Positions 29,157 through 37,622 of a DNA stretch of 64,000 nt are shown here, piece by piece (position 1 is the first letter of the stretch; each line of letters opens with the position of its first letter). The notes below the pieces were generated by a model. That model ran no database searches. It worked only from the letters and a program-made list of their open reading frames with translations, and was not told the DNA's origin. The position numbers and the translations under genes are program-made. This DNA is from Oceanobacillus bengalensis (GTDB lineage: Bacteria > Bacillota > Bacilli > Bacillales > Amphibacillaceae): NCBI RefSeq assembly GCF_003628445.1, contig NZ_RBZO01000002.1, forward strand, positions 124,001 through 188,000, in the 5' to 3' direction.

Positions 29157-30929
29157 ATGTATACACGTTATAATCCGAAACAGCATGTCGAAACACCTTA
29201 TCTATTTTTTACTGGCAAAGGTGGGGTTGGAAAAACGTCCGTAGCATGTGCAACAGCAGTAGCACTTGCTGATCAAGGAAAAAAGGTTTTGTTAGTCAGT
29301 ACGGATCCTGCTTCTAATTTGCAGGATGTATTTGAAATCGAGTTATCTCGTGAGCCTGTTGGAATTCCAAGTGTAAAAAACTTATTTGCGAGTAATATTG
29401 ATCCAGAAGAAGCAGCCAGAGTATATCGTGAGAAAACGGTTGGACCATATCGGGATAAACTTCCAGAATCGGTAGTCAATCAGATGGAGGAACAGCTTTC
29501 TGGAGCATGTACAGTAGAAATTGCCACATTTGATGAATTCTCTCATTTATTAGCTGATGATAGAATTTTTACTCAATATGATCATGTATTGTTTGACACT
29601 GCTCCAACAGGTCATACGCTTCGTTTATTATCCCTACCTACAGCATGGTCAGGTTATTTGGAGGAAGCAACACATGGTGCTTCCTGCTTGGGTCCATTGT
29701 CAGGACTTGATGATAAGAAGGATATGTACCAAAAAGCAGTTGAATCCCTTTCTGATGGTGAAAAAACAACACTAATCTTAGTTGCAAGACCAGAGGAATC
29801 CACACTGATTGAAGCTAACCGTGCATCATCAGAGCTTGGAGAGATTGGCATCAAAAAACAAATGCTTATCATAAATGGACTATTGCAGTCTTATGACCAA
29901 AATGATGAGGTATCTACTGCGTTTTACGAAGGGCAGCAAGAAGCATTAACGAAAACACCAGAGGAACTGAAAAAAATTCAAACCTATTCATTGCCTTTTG
30001 TATCGTATTCCCTAATTGGTATGGATCGTCTTCGACAAATTGTTAGCGATGAACCTTTAGTTGAATTCAAGGAGACTAGTGAGGATACGGAACTTGCACC
30101 ACTTTCTGAACTAAAGGATGTAATTGATGATTTTTCATCTAAAAATACTCGTGTTATTTTTACAATGGGTAAAGGTGGAGTTGGAAAAACATCAGTCGCT
30201 GCAGCAATCGCAGTTGGATTGACGGAAAAAGGGCATAAAGTTCATTTAACAACAACTGACCCAGCAGCACATCTGGAATATATGTTCCAAAACGGTACTG
30301 TTAATGAGAATTTATCCATCAGCAGTATTAACCCAGAAGTAGAAGTAGAAGCTTACAAAAAAGAAGTAATTACTAATGCTGGTGAATTGAATGATGACGA
30401 ACTTGCCTTCTTACAGGAAGACCTTGAGTCTCCATGTACGGAAGAGATTGCGGTGTTCCGTGCTTTTGCCGATGTAGTAGAAAGGTCTGAACAAGAAATT
30501 GTTGTTATCGATACTGCACCAACCGGGCATACGTTGCTTTTACTTGATTCATCGGAGGCTTATCACAAGGAAATGAGCCGTTCTACAGGTGAAATTCCAG
30601 AAAGTGTGAAAAAGTTATTGCCAAGACTGCGTAACCCAGAAGAGACAGGGGTAGTCGTTGTTACATTGACAGAAGCAACTCCTGTTTTTGAGGCAACACG
30701 CTTGCAGGATGACTTAAAGCGAGCAGAGTTAACTCCAAAATGGTGGGTCATCAATCGAAGTTTATATGCAACAGGAACAACAGATAAAGTATTAAAAGCA
30801 CGTGCAGCATCGGAAAAGCAATGGATTAAGAAAGTACAAGAAGAATTAGCTGATAATAGTGCGTTAATCCCTTGGATGAAGGAAGTAAAAATAGGCTATG
30901 ACCAATTGAAGAAATTTGTTCAACTTTAA
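29157..30929 (+). CDS. arsA: arsenical pump-driving ATPase ArsA
   Basis: 590 aa, two homologous halves, each with a deviant Walker A (FTGKGGVGKTSVA near residue 20; FTMGKGGVGKTSVA near residue 335) and the switch motif DTAPTGHTLRLL. The three metalloid-binding Cys are present: SGACTVEI, HGASCLGPL and ESPCTEEI. Energises ArsB. ATG 29157 follows AAAGGAG; the longer in-frame reading overlaps arsD without a ribosome site. Confidence 0.95.
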   Translation: MYTRYNPKQHVETPYLFFTGKGGVGKTSVACATAVALADQGKKVLLVSTDPASNLQDVFEIELSREPVGIPSVKNLFASNIDPEEAARVYREKTVGPYRDKLPESVVNQMEEQLSGACTVEIATFDEFSHLLADDRIFTQYDHVLFDTAPTGHTLRLLSLPTAWSGYLEEATHGASCLGPLSGLDDKKDMYQKAVESLSDGEKTTLILVARPEESTLIEANRASSELGEIGIKKQMLIINGLLQSYDQNDEVSTAFYEGQQEALTKTPEELKKIQTYSLPFVSYSLIGMDRLRQIVSDEPLVEFKETSEDTELAPLSELKDVIDDFSSKNTRVIFTMGKGGVGKTSVAAAIAVGLTEKGHKVHLTTTDPAAHLEYMFQNGTVNENLSISSINPEVEVEAYKKEVITNAGELNDDELAFLQEDLESPCTEEIAVFRAFADVVERSEQEIVVIDTAPTGHTLLLLDSSEAYHKEMSRSTGEIPESVKKLLPRLRNPEETGVVVVTLTEATPVFEATRLQDDLKRAELTPKWWVINRSLYATGTTDKVLKARAASEKQWIKKVQEELADNSALIPWMKEVKIGYDQLKKFVQL

Positions 30930-30950
30930 AAAATAAGGGGAGGAATTATA

Positions 30951-31232
30951 ATGAATATCACAGAAAAGGCTAAAAATAAATTACAGGTTATTTTTCAAGA
31001 AAAGGGTGCAGAAGGTATTCGCTTCTATTCAATGGGGGCGGGATGTTGTGGTCCGCAATTAGGTATTTCTCTAGATGCGCCTGAAGAAAACGATATTGTG
31101 GAAGAAATTGATGGAATTAAAGTAGCCATTGATAAGGTTGTTAAAGATACTGTAGAAGGATTAACATTAGATGACGATGAAACACCAAACGGATCGCAAT
31201 TTGTGTTACTAGGAATGGATCAGTGCTGCTAA
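30951..31232 (+). CDS. HesB/IscA-like small protein of the ars operon
   Basis: 93 aa with the A-type carrier fold pattern (ITEKAKNKLQVIFQEKGAEGIRF, GAGCCGPQLGISLD) and Cys pairs CC near residue 32 and at the very C-terminus (MDQCC). It resembles HesB-like proteins found in Bacillota ars operons. The vicinal Cys could bind As(III) or an Fe-S cluster; which one is unknown. AGGGGAGG precedes ATG. Confidence 0.82.
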   Translation: MNITEKAKNKLQVIFQEKGAEGIRFYSMGAGCCGPQLGISLDAPEENDIVEEIDGIKVAIDKVVKDTVEGLTLDDDETPNGSQFVLLGMDQCC

Positions 31233-31271
31233 GAATAAACATCAAGATAAGATCTGGAGGATTATAAACAT

Positions 31272-32915
31272 ATGAAGATAATTATTATTGGTTCAGTTGC
31301 AGCTGGTACATCTGTTGCTGCAAAGGCACGCAGAAACGATGAAAATGCAGAAATCACGTTATATAATGCAGACTATGATATCTCTTATTCCATTTGTGGA
31401 ATTCCCTACTTTTTAGGGGGAGAAGTCGATGAGTTAGAGACATTAACACCGAGAAGTGCTGCATGGTTTAAAAAACGTTACAATGTGGACATTCATACAC
31501 GTCATGAAGTTATAGGGATAGATACAGATAAGAAATCAGTCACGGTTAAAAATTTAGATACCAGTGAGACGAAACAGGACAATTATGATACATTGGTCTT
31601 TGCGACTGGTGCTACTCCAACCACCCCACCAATTAAAGGGGGAGACATGAAACACGTCTTTCATGTCCGCAATATCCAAAACACAGCAACAATAAATTCG
31701 TTTATGGTTTCTAATAATCCGAAAAAGGTGACTATCATCGGTGCTGGTTTCATCGGACTTGAAATGGCAGAACAGTTGACTCATAAAGGATTAGAAGTAA
31801 CGATTGTACAGCGTAGCAATCAGATTATGCCGCATTTGGATAAAGATATGGCATCCCGTGTAGAAGAACATATCCGAGATAACGGAGTAAACTTGTTATT
31901 AAACGAAGAAGCAACTGTGATTACAGAGAATGCTGTGCAAACAAAAAGTGGAAATGTCATTGATTCTGACATAGTTATTTTAGCAACTGGTGTGAGACCT
32001 AATACCAAACTGGCAAAAGAAATTGGTGTCGAATTGGGTGCATCTGGAGCAATAAAAGTAAATCCGAAAATGCAAACCAATCTGTCTGATATTTATGCTG
32101 TTGGGGACGTAGCAGAAAGCTTTTCAATTATAACAGGAAAACCTATTTATCGTCCGTTAGGCTCTACAGCCAATAAAATGGGACGTATAGCTGGAGATGT
32201 AATTACTGGAGGTGATTTGGAACACCGCGGTATTTTAGGTACAGGAATTTTAAGGGTGTTTGACTTAGCGGTAGGCTATACCGGTTTAAGTGAAAAAGGG
32301 GCTAAGACAGAAGGGTTTGATATTGAAGTATTACACAATATTAAGCCTTCGAGAGCAGAGTACCTTGGTGGAAAAGAATTAATAATCAAGGCGATTGCAG
32401 ATAGAAAAACAAGCCAAATTTTAGGTGTGCAAATCGTAGGAGAAGATGGAGTCGATAAGCGAATCGATGTATTCGTAACGGCTATCTCCTTTAAAGCAAA
32501 AGCTGAAGACTTATTCCATTTGGATTTAGCATACGCACCACCATTCAGTACAACTAAAGATCCCGTTATGTACACTGGGATGGCTTTACAAAATGCGATA
32601 GATAAGAAAAATAAACTGATTACCCCACAAGAATTAACGGATAGAATCGATAGCGGAGAAAGGTTCCAGATTATTGATGCAAGAGCAACGAAACAGTATG
32701 AGGTATCGAAAGTGGATGGAGCAGTAAATATTCCATTGGCAAAGTTGCGTGATGAAGCGAAGAATTTGGATCCTAATATCCCTACCGTAACGTATTGTAA
32801 TAAAGGTGTTACAGGAAATGCTGCCCAGAATGTGTTAAAAAATATGGGTTTTAAAGAGGTATTTAATCTTTCTGGCGGGAATAAGAATTATCAGAGTTTT
32901 AAACGAAAGTTATAA
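31272..32915 (+). CDS. CoA-disulfide reductase with C-terminal rhodanese domain
   Basis: 547 aa FAD/NAD(P)H flavoprotein. FAD motif IIIGSVAAGTSVAAKARR at the N-terminus, active Cys in SYSICGIPYF near residue 43, NAD motif IIGAGFIGLEMAE, and a rhodanese module at about 455-547 with Cys in TYCNKGVTGN. It fits the CoADR-RHD type that reduces CoA disulfide and persulfides. As the last gene of the ars unit it may restore low-molecular-weight thiols consumed by arsenite. CTGGAGG precedes ATG. Confidence 0.9.
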   Translation: MKIIIIGSVAAGTSVAAKARRNDENAEITLYNADYDISYSICGIPYFLGGEVDELETLTPRSAAWFKKRYNVDIHTRHEVIGIDTDKKSVTVKNLDTSETKQDNYDTLVFATGATPTTPPIKGGDMKHVFHVRNIQNTATINSFMVSNNPKKVTIIGAGFIGLEMAEQLTHKGLEVTIVQRSNQIMPHLDKDMASRVEEHIRDNGVNLLLNEEATVITENAVQTKSGNVIDSDIVILATGVRPNTKLAKEIGVELGASGAIKVNPKMQTNLSDIYAVGDVAESFSIITGKPIYRPLGSTANKMGRIAGDVITGGDLEHRGILGTGILRVFDLAVGYTGLSEKGAKTEGFDIEVLHNIKPSRAEYLGGKELIIKAIADRKTSQILGVQIVGEDGVDKRIDVFVTAISFKAKAEDLFHLDLAYAPPFSTTKDPVMYTGMALQNAIDKKNKLITPQELTDRIDSGERFQIIDARATKQYEVSKVDGAVNIPLAKLRDEAKNLDPNIPTVTYCNKGVTGNAAQNVLKNMGFKEVFNLSGGNKNYQSFKRKL

Positions 32916-32996
32916 AGAAAAACTATTAGGAGTAAAGATGTTTAGTGTCTTTTAATGATAGCAAGTTAGTTGTAACAGAAAAATTTAATCATATAC

Positions 32997-33028
32997 TTGA
33001 CCGTGTACTAAGGTACACGGTTTATTAT
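32997..33028 (+). promoter_or_regulatory. MerR-type promoter/operator
   Basis: TTGACC (32997-33002) and TATTAT (33023-33028) are 20 bp apart with the dyad ACCGTGTAC-taa-GGTACACGGT between them. Long spacer plus central dyad is the classical arrangement activated by Hg-MerR. It drives merR itself and merA. Confidence 0.9.
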
Positions 33029-33047
33029 GTTTCTAGGGGTGAATTAT

Positions 33048-33446
33048 TTGAGTTACCGAATCAGTGTATTTGCAGAAAAATGTGGTGTAAATAAAGAGAC
33101 AATTAGATATTACGAACAAAAAGGATTATTGCAAGAGCCTTTCCGAACGAATGCTAGGTATAGGATTTATTCAGATGACAATGTTAAGCGTGTAAAATTT
33201 ATCAAAAGACTCCAAGACCTTGGGTTTACATTAAATGAAATTTATAAATTACTTGGCGTTGTTGATAATGATGAGGTTCGCTGCCGAAATATGTTCGAAT
33301 TTGTATCGCAAAAGGAGAAAGCGGTTCGAAAACAGATTGAAGATTTAAAGCGAATCGAATCTATGCTACTGGATTTAAAAAGAAGATGCCCAGATCAAAA
33401 AGAATTACATCATTGTCCTATTATCGAATCACTAATTGTTGATTAG
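33048..33446 (+). CDS. merR: mercuric resistance regulator MerR
   Basis: 132 aa with an N-terminal MerR HTH (KCGVNKETIRYYEQKGLL), a dimerisation helix, and the three Hg-binding Cys in EVRCRNM, RRCPDQ and HHCPI. TTG 33048 was chosen as the start: AGGGGTG lies 8 bases upstream, whereas the earlier in-frame ATG at 33027 overlaps the promoter -10. Activates merA transcription on Hg(II). Confidence 0.92.
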   Translation: MSYRISVFAEKCGVNKETIRYYEQKGLLQEPFRTNARYRIYSDDNVKRVKFIKRLQDLGFTLNEIYKLLGVVDNDEVRCRNMFEFVSQKEKAVRKQIEDLKRIESMLLDLKRRCPDQKELHHCPIIESLIVD

Positions 33447-33491
33447 GGATAAGTATTACTGAATTATTTATAGAACTTAGGAGGAATAATT

Positions 33492-35132
33492 ATGAAAAAA
33501 TATCGGCTTAATATCGAGGGGATGAGCTGTTCAGGATGTGAGCAGCATATTAATATTGCATTAACTAGTATTGGTGCTAAAAACATTGAAACTAGTTTTC
33601 GATGTGGTGTATCTGTTTTTGAATTACCAAATGACGTTAATGTAGATAAAGTAAAAATGGTAATTACGCAAGCAAAATACCAACCTAAAGATATAGAAGA
33701 AATTTCATTACAAAAAAATGTAGAGTTAGATCATCAGGCTGGTTATGATTTACTAATTATTGGCTCAGGTGGGGCTGCTTTTTCCGCTGCCATTAAAGCT
33801 ATCGAATATGGTGCAAAGGTTGGTATGATTGAACGTGGAATAGTTGGTGGAACTTGTGTAAATATTGGTTGTGTTCCATCAAAAACGCTTCTTAAAGCAG
33901 GAGAAATCAATCGCTTGGCTAAAACAAATCCATTTGCAGGACTACAAACATCTTCCGATAAAGTAGAATTAAATTCATTAATGGAACAAAAGGATGAATT
34001 AGTTAGTGGTCTTCGCAAACAAAAGTATATTGATTTAATCGAAGAATATGGAATTGATTTGATTGTGGGTCAAGCGAAGTTTGTTGATGAAAATACAGTT
34101 GAAGTAAATGGGAAAAATTTTTCATCAAAACGATTCCTAATCGCAACAGGTGCGTCTCCTTTTGTACCGCCTATTTCTGGTCTTAAAGAAGTGGATTATT
34201 TGACAAGTACATCGTTACTTGAGCTAAAAGAGGTTCCTAAACGTTTAACGGTTGTCGGTTCTGGATTCATTGGTTTGGAGCTTGGGCAAATGTTTCATAA
34301 TTTGGGTTCTGAAGTAACACTTATACAAAGAGGCGAACGAATATTAAAAGGCTATGAACCAGAGATTTCAGAAGTTGCGGAAAAAGCACTAAGTGAACAA
34401 GGGATATATTTTGTAAAAGGTGCGGTTTTAGAACGAGTTGAACAAAAAGGAGAAATAAAAAAAGTTTATGTCACTGTAGATGGAAAACAAAATGTTATAG
34501 AAAGTGAACAACTTTTTATTGCTGCAGGAAGACAACCCAATACCAAAGAATTAAACTTAAAAGCTGCCGGTGTCAATGTTGGGTCTTGTAATGAGATAAA
34601 AATAAATGAATATGCCCAAACAAATAATAAAAATATCTATGCTGCTGGAGATGTCACATTGGGTCCTCAATTCGTTTATGTAGCTGCTTATGAAGGGAAA
34701 ACTGTTGCTGATAATGCTATTGGCAGTTTGAATCGTAAACTAAATTTAGAGGTAGTACCTAGCGTTGTATTTACATATCCTTCAATCGCTACGGTTGGTT
34801 TAACGGAGGAACAGGCAAAAGAAAAAGGATATGAAGTAAAAATATCCGTATTACCTTTAGATTCTGTCCCTAGAGCAATCGTAAATAGAGAAACTACTGG
34901 TGTAATTAAATTAGTAGCAGAAGAAAAATCATTAAAGGTATTAGGAATTCATATCGTGGCAGAAAATGCAGGAGATGTAATCTATGCTGGAACATTAGCC
35001 GTAAAATTTGGATTAACTATTGAAGATTTAACAGAGAGCCTAGCTCCGTATTTAACAATGTCAGAAGGATTAAAATTGGCTGCTCTTTCAATTGATAAAG
35101 ATGTTTCCAAATTATCTTGTTGTGCAGGATAA
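33492..35132 (+). CDS. merA: mercuric reductase MerA
   Basis: 546 aa. One N-terminal HMA domain with [10 protein letters not shown], then the pyridine nucleotide-disulfide oxidoreductase with redox pair in [19 protein letters not shown] motif [12 protein letters not shown], and the C-terminal vicinal Cys LSCCAG that hand over Hg(II). Reduces Hg(II) to Hg(0). ATG after AGGAGG. No merT/merP-type transporter and no merB are adjacent, so this is a minimal mer locus. Confidence 0.95.
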   Translation: MKKYRLNIEGMSCSGCEQHINIALTSIGAKNIETSFRCGVSVFELPNDVNVDKVKMVITQAKYQPKDIEEISLQKNVELDHQAGYDLLIIGSGGAAFSAAIKAIEYGAKVGMIERGIVGGTCVNIGCVPSKTLLKAGEINRLAKTNPFAGLQTSSDKVELNSLMEQKDELVSGLRKQKYIDLIEEYGIDLIVGQAKFVDENTVEVNGKNFSSKRFLIATGASPFVPPISGLKEVDYLTSTSLLELKEVPKRLTVVGSGFIGLELGQMFHNLGSEVTLIQRGERILKGYEPEISEVAEKALSEQGIYFVKGAVLERVEQKGEIKKVYVTVDGKQNVIESEQLFIAAGRQPNTKELNLKAAGVNVGSCNEIKINEYAQTNNKNIYAAGDVTLGPQFVYVAAYEGKTVADNAIGSLNRKLNLEVVPSVVFTYPSIATVGLTEEQAKEKGYEVKISVLPLDSVPRAIVNRETTGVIKLVAEEKSLKVLGIHIVAENAGDVIYAGTLAVKFGLTIEDLTESLAPYLTMSEGLKLAALSIDKDVSKLSCCAG

Positions 35133-35314
35133 AAATAATATAATATACCTAAAACGAGTATTTATCTAAGTTGTAAAAATAACTTTTGACCCCTATAGTA
35201 TTTGTTAGATATTAACAAAAATCAGTTTTAAATTAGTAATGAAAATTAAAGTGATAGTCTCTCACTATTCTAAGGTATTAGCTCATGAAGTAAACACCTT
35301 TCCTCTTACTTTAG
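35133..35314. other. merA 3' flank
   Basis: About 180 bp of AT-rich DNA before the mer terminator; nothing recognised. Confidence 0.4.
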
Positions 35315-35345
35315 GCGTCTTTTTAAACAAAGACGCTTTTCCTTT
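35315..35345 (+). terminator. terminator of the mer operon
   Basis: GCGTCTTT / AAAGACGC with loop TTAAAC and a T-rich tail. Confidence 0.9.
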
Positions 35346-35384
35346 TTATAAAATTTCCCATGCGCAACTCTTTAGGTTATTACA

Positions 35385-35518
35385 TACTAACAATTGCCAA
35401 TTCTAATAAGATTTCTATAGACCCACACGAAATTGCCTTGATACAATGTTCAGGCAGTTAATGGAGGGGAATTACTATGGATGAACAAAAATATAAGAAT
35501 CTAAAAATGGGTGAGTAA
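35385..35518 (+). pseudogene. truncated 5' fragment of a CDF transporter gene (copy A)
   Basis: Leader (TAATAAGATTTCTATAGACCC), ribosome site GGAGGGG and the first 13 codons (MDEQKYKNLKMGE, then TAA) are nearly identical to the start of the broken CDF gene at 40286. Homology stops exactly at GGGTGAG, where the ydhK terminator begins. A junction scar of a duplication or deletion. Confidence 0.85.
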
Positions 35519-35549
35519 AAAAGGACTTATCCATTAATGGACAAGTCCT
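35518..35549 (-). terminator. terminator of the ydhK-like pseudogene
   Basis: Minus strand: AAGGACTTgTCCATTAATGGAtAAGTCCTT then TTTTTT. Confidence 0.88.
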
Positions 35550-35562
35550 TAAATCGCAAAAA

Positions 35563-36194
35563 TTATTCTACTGGTGATAATTCACCTTCTGTTACCCATT
35601 TATGGTTTTTCACTTCTTCCCCTAAGTAAGTAGATATAAAATCAACCATATGTACGGTTGTTTCTTCTGCTGAATCAATTACTGCTGAGGCTCCGTCCAT
35701 CCCTTCCATATGATCTGTATTTAAGGTCACTTCGGATTCCCGGTTCAAATGAATTTTCTCCCGCTCCTTCAATTTCTTCGTGTATAACCCATTTATGATC
35801 TTCTATCGCTTCCCCATCAGTTGTTTGGGTATAGGAAACAGTATAAACTGTTGTATCATATGCTCCAACAATTGTTGCCTCTGCACCATTCATCCCAGTC
35901 ATATGATCAGATTCAATTATAGCTTGGCTACCAACTTCACACGTTTTATTTTCAGCTTCTTCTAAACCTTCTGGAACTTCACCAGAACTAGAATGGCTCA
36001 TACCAGAATAATCCATTCCATCCATATCTTCGTCAGGTTCTTCCATATCCATTTCATCATCATTATTGGATTCCATTTTCATATTTTTTTCCGTATTAAA
36101 TTCATTTTCTGTGTTTTCTTCCTCATTTGTACCTGCACAAGCAGATAAGATAAACACAGTGAAAAATAGTAATCATAAATTTTTTGCTCTTCAT
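35563..36194 (-). pseudogene. ydhK-like (DUF1541) lipoprotein gene, frameshifted
   Basis: Starts at ATG 36194 (GAGGA upstream) with a signal peptide and lipobox-like ILSACAG, then a long Met/Asp/Glu-rich stretch with MDGMDYSGMSHS, followed by two DUF1541 repeats (DHMTGMNGAEA and DHMEGMDGASA, each ending in HKWV). The frame is broken near codon 10 and again near 35760 between the two repeats, so the protein cannot be made in one piece unless the shifts are sequencing errors. YdhK-type proteins often accompany copper or cadmium genes. Confidence 0.82.
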
Positions 36195-36322
36195 TAAAAA
36201 TCCTCTTAATTATATTGTTTATCGCTTTTATTTTAACAGTAAAATTTGTAAATTGGATTAAACTTATTTAGCAATCAAATGCTTTTCTGTAAAGGGTAAA
36301 GCACCTATATTAAGCCTCTTAT

Positions 36323-36387
36323 TCAAACAATCATTTGACTAATTGGTTACATAGTCTTAAAATAAAAGCGTTCAAAAGTGTGTTTGA
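36323..36387. promoter_or_regulatory. two CadC-type operators before cadD
   Basis: TCAAACAATCATTTGA (36323-36338) and TCAAAAGTGTGTTTGA (36372-36387), both TCAAA-N6-TTTGA, the same pattern as before cadC. Confidence 0.82.
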
Positions 36388-36462
36388 ATATGGGGAGTTC
36401 ACAAAATTGGTTTAAGAAGTGAGAGAATACAACTTATATTTTAGAATGGAGGGATTACTATA

Positions 36463-37077
36463 ATGACAACGATTATATCTGCAGTTATCTCTTACATAGC
36501 GACAAGTATTGATTACATTGTAATTTTAGTTGTTTTATTTGCGCAAATGAAAAAGAAAAATGGCTCGGTTAGAGATATAGTATTAGGTCAGTATTTAGGA
36601 TTTACCATCCTTATAGGAGTTAGCCTTTTGGCAGCTTTTGGTCTTGCTTTAATTCCGCAGCAATGGATAGGATTACTTGGTTTAGTTCCAATACTTATCG
36701 GTCTGAAGGTTTTGTTTGAAAAGGAAGACGATGATGACGAAGAAAATGAAGAAATTTTAGAATCTACCAATCGATTCAGCAGTCTTATACTTAGCGTAGC
36801 AGTCATTATGTTAGCTGCCGGTGGAGATAATTTAGGTGTCTACATTCCTTATTTTACTACTTTAAACACATTTGAATTAGTCGTTACGATTGTAATTTAT
36901 TATGTTGCTGCGGCAGTGTTGTTATATCTATGCCGCCGTATATCAGCTGTAAAAGGTGTATCCGAAACAGTAGAAAAATACGAGAAAATTATTGTTCCAA
37001 TTGTTTTTGTGATTTTAGGAATTATGATTATGTCTGAAAATGGAACTTTTAGTATTATATTAAATTGGTTTAATTAA
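36463..37077 (+). CDS. cadD: CadD family cadmium resistance transporter
   Basis: 204 aa membrane protein, about five helices in two blocks flanking an acidic cytoplasmic segment (EKEDDDDEENEE near residue 90). N-terminal SYIATSIDYIVILVVLF and the C-terminal PIVFVILGIMIM match the CadD family conferring Cd resistance in staphylococci. ATG after TGGAGGG. Own promoter with two CadC-type operators; cadC-cadA follow in a separate unit. Confidence 0.9.
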   Translation: MTTIISAVISYIATSIDYIVILVVLFAQMKKKNGSVRDIVLGQYLGFTILIGVSLLAAFGLALIPQQWIGLLGLVPILIGLKVLFEKEDDDDEENEEILESTNRFSSLILSVAVIMLAAGGDNLGVYIPYFTTLNTFELVVTIVIYYVAAAVLLYLCRRISAVKGVSETVEKYEKIIVPIVFVILGIMIMSENGTFSIILNWFN

Positions 37078-37164
37078 TTAAGAAAATGGCTATAAACACT
37101 TTTAATTAGTTATTAACTAAAGGCGAATTACGTTAAATTGTCGAAAATATTTTTTGAAATTTAA

Positions 37165-37240
37165 TCAAATAATTGTTTGACTATTTGTTTATAGAAGAAT
37201 ATATTATAAATATAATCATCATTCAAATATTTATTTGAAT
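37165..37240. promoter_or_regulatory. two CadC operators before cadC
   Basis: TCAAATAATTGTTTGA (37165-37180) and TCAAATATTTATTTGA (37223-37238, inside a 20-bp near-palindrome 37221-37240). The second is almost the S. aureus pI258 cadC operator. Confidence 0.88.
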
Positions 37241-37256
37241 ATATAAGGGGGATAAT

Positions 37257-37622
37257 ATGACAAAAGATATTTGTGAAGTGACGTGTATCAATCAAGAGAA
37301 GGTAACCAGAGCTAAAAATAACCTTACTGAACAAAATCCTATGGACGTAGCTAAAGTTTTTAAGGCTCTGTCAGACGATACTAGGGTTAAGATTGCCTAT
37401 GCTTTGTCTTTAGAAGACGAGTTATGTGTCTGCGATGTGGCGAACATTGTAGGATCTACTACTGCTACAGCATCTCATCATTTAAGATTGTTAAAAAATT
37501 TAGGATTAGCCAAATACCGCAAAGAAGGAAAATTAGTATTTTATTCATTAGATGATGAGCATGTAAAGAAGCTTATAAATTTAGCCTTCGAACACCAGAA
37601 GGAGGTTGTCGAAGTTGAGTGA
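37257..37622 (+). CDS. cadC: Cd/Pb-responsive repressor CadC
   Basis: 121 aa ArsR/SmtB repressor. N-terminal Cys in [12 protein letters not shown] and the [12 protein letters not shown] pair together form the CadC Cd(II)/Pb(II) site. Recognition helix [21 protein letters not shown] before ATG. Overlaps the start of cadA, whose ribosome site lies in its last codons. Confidence 0.95.
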   Translation: MTKDICEVTCINQEKVTRAKNNLTEQNPMDVAKVFKALSDDTRVKIAYALSLEDELCVCDVANIVGSTTATASHHLRLLKNLGLAKYRKEGKLVFYSLDDEHVKKLINLAFEHQKEVVEVE

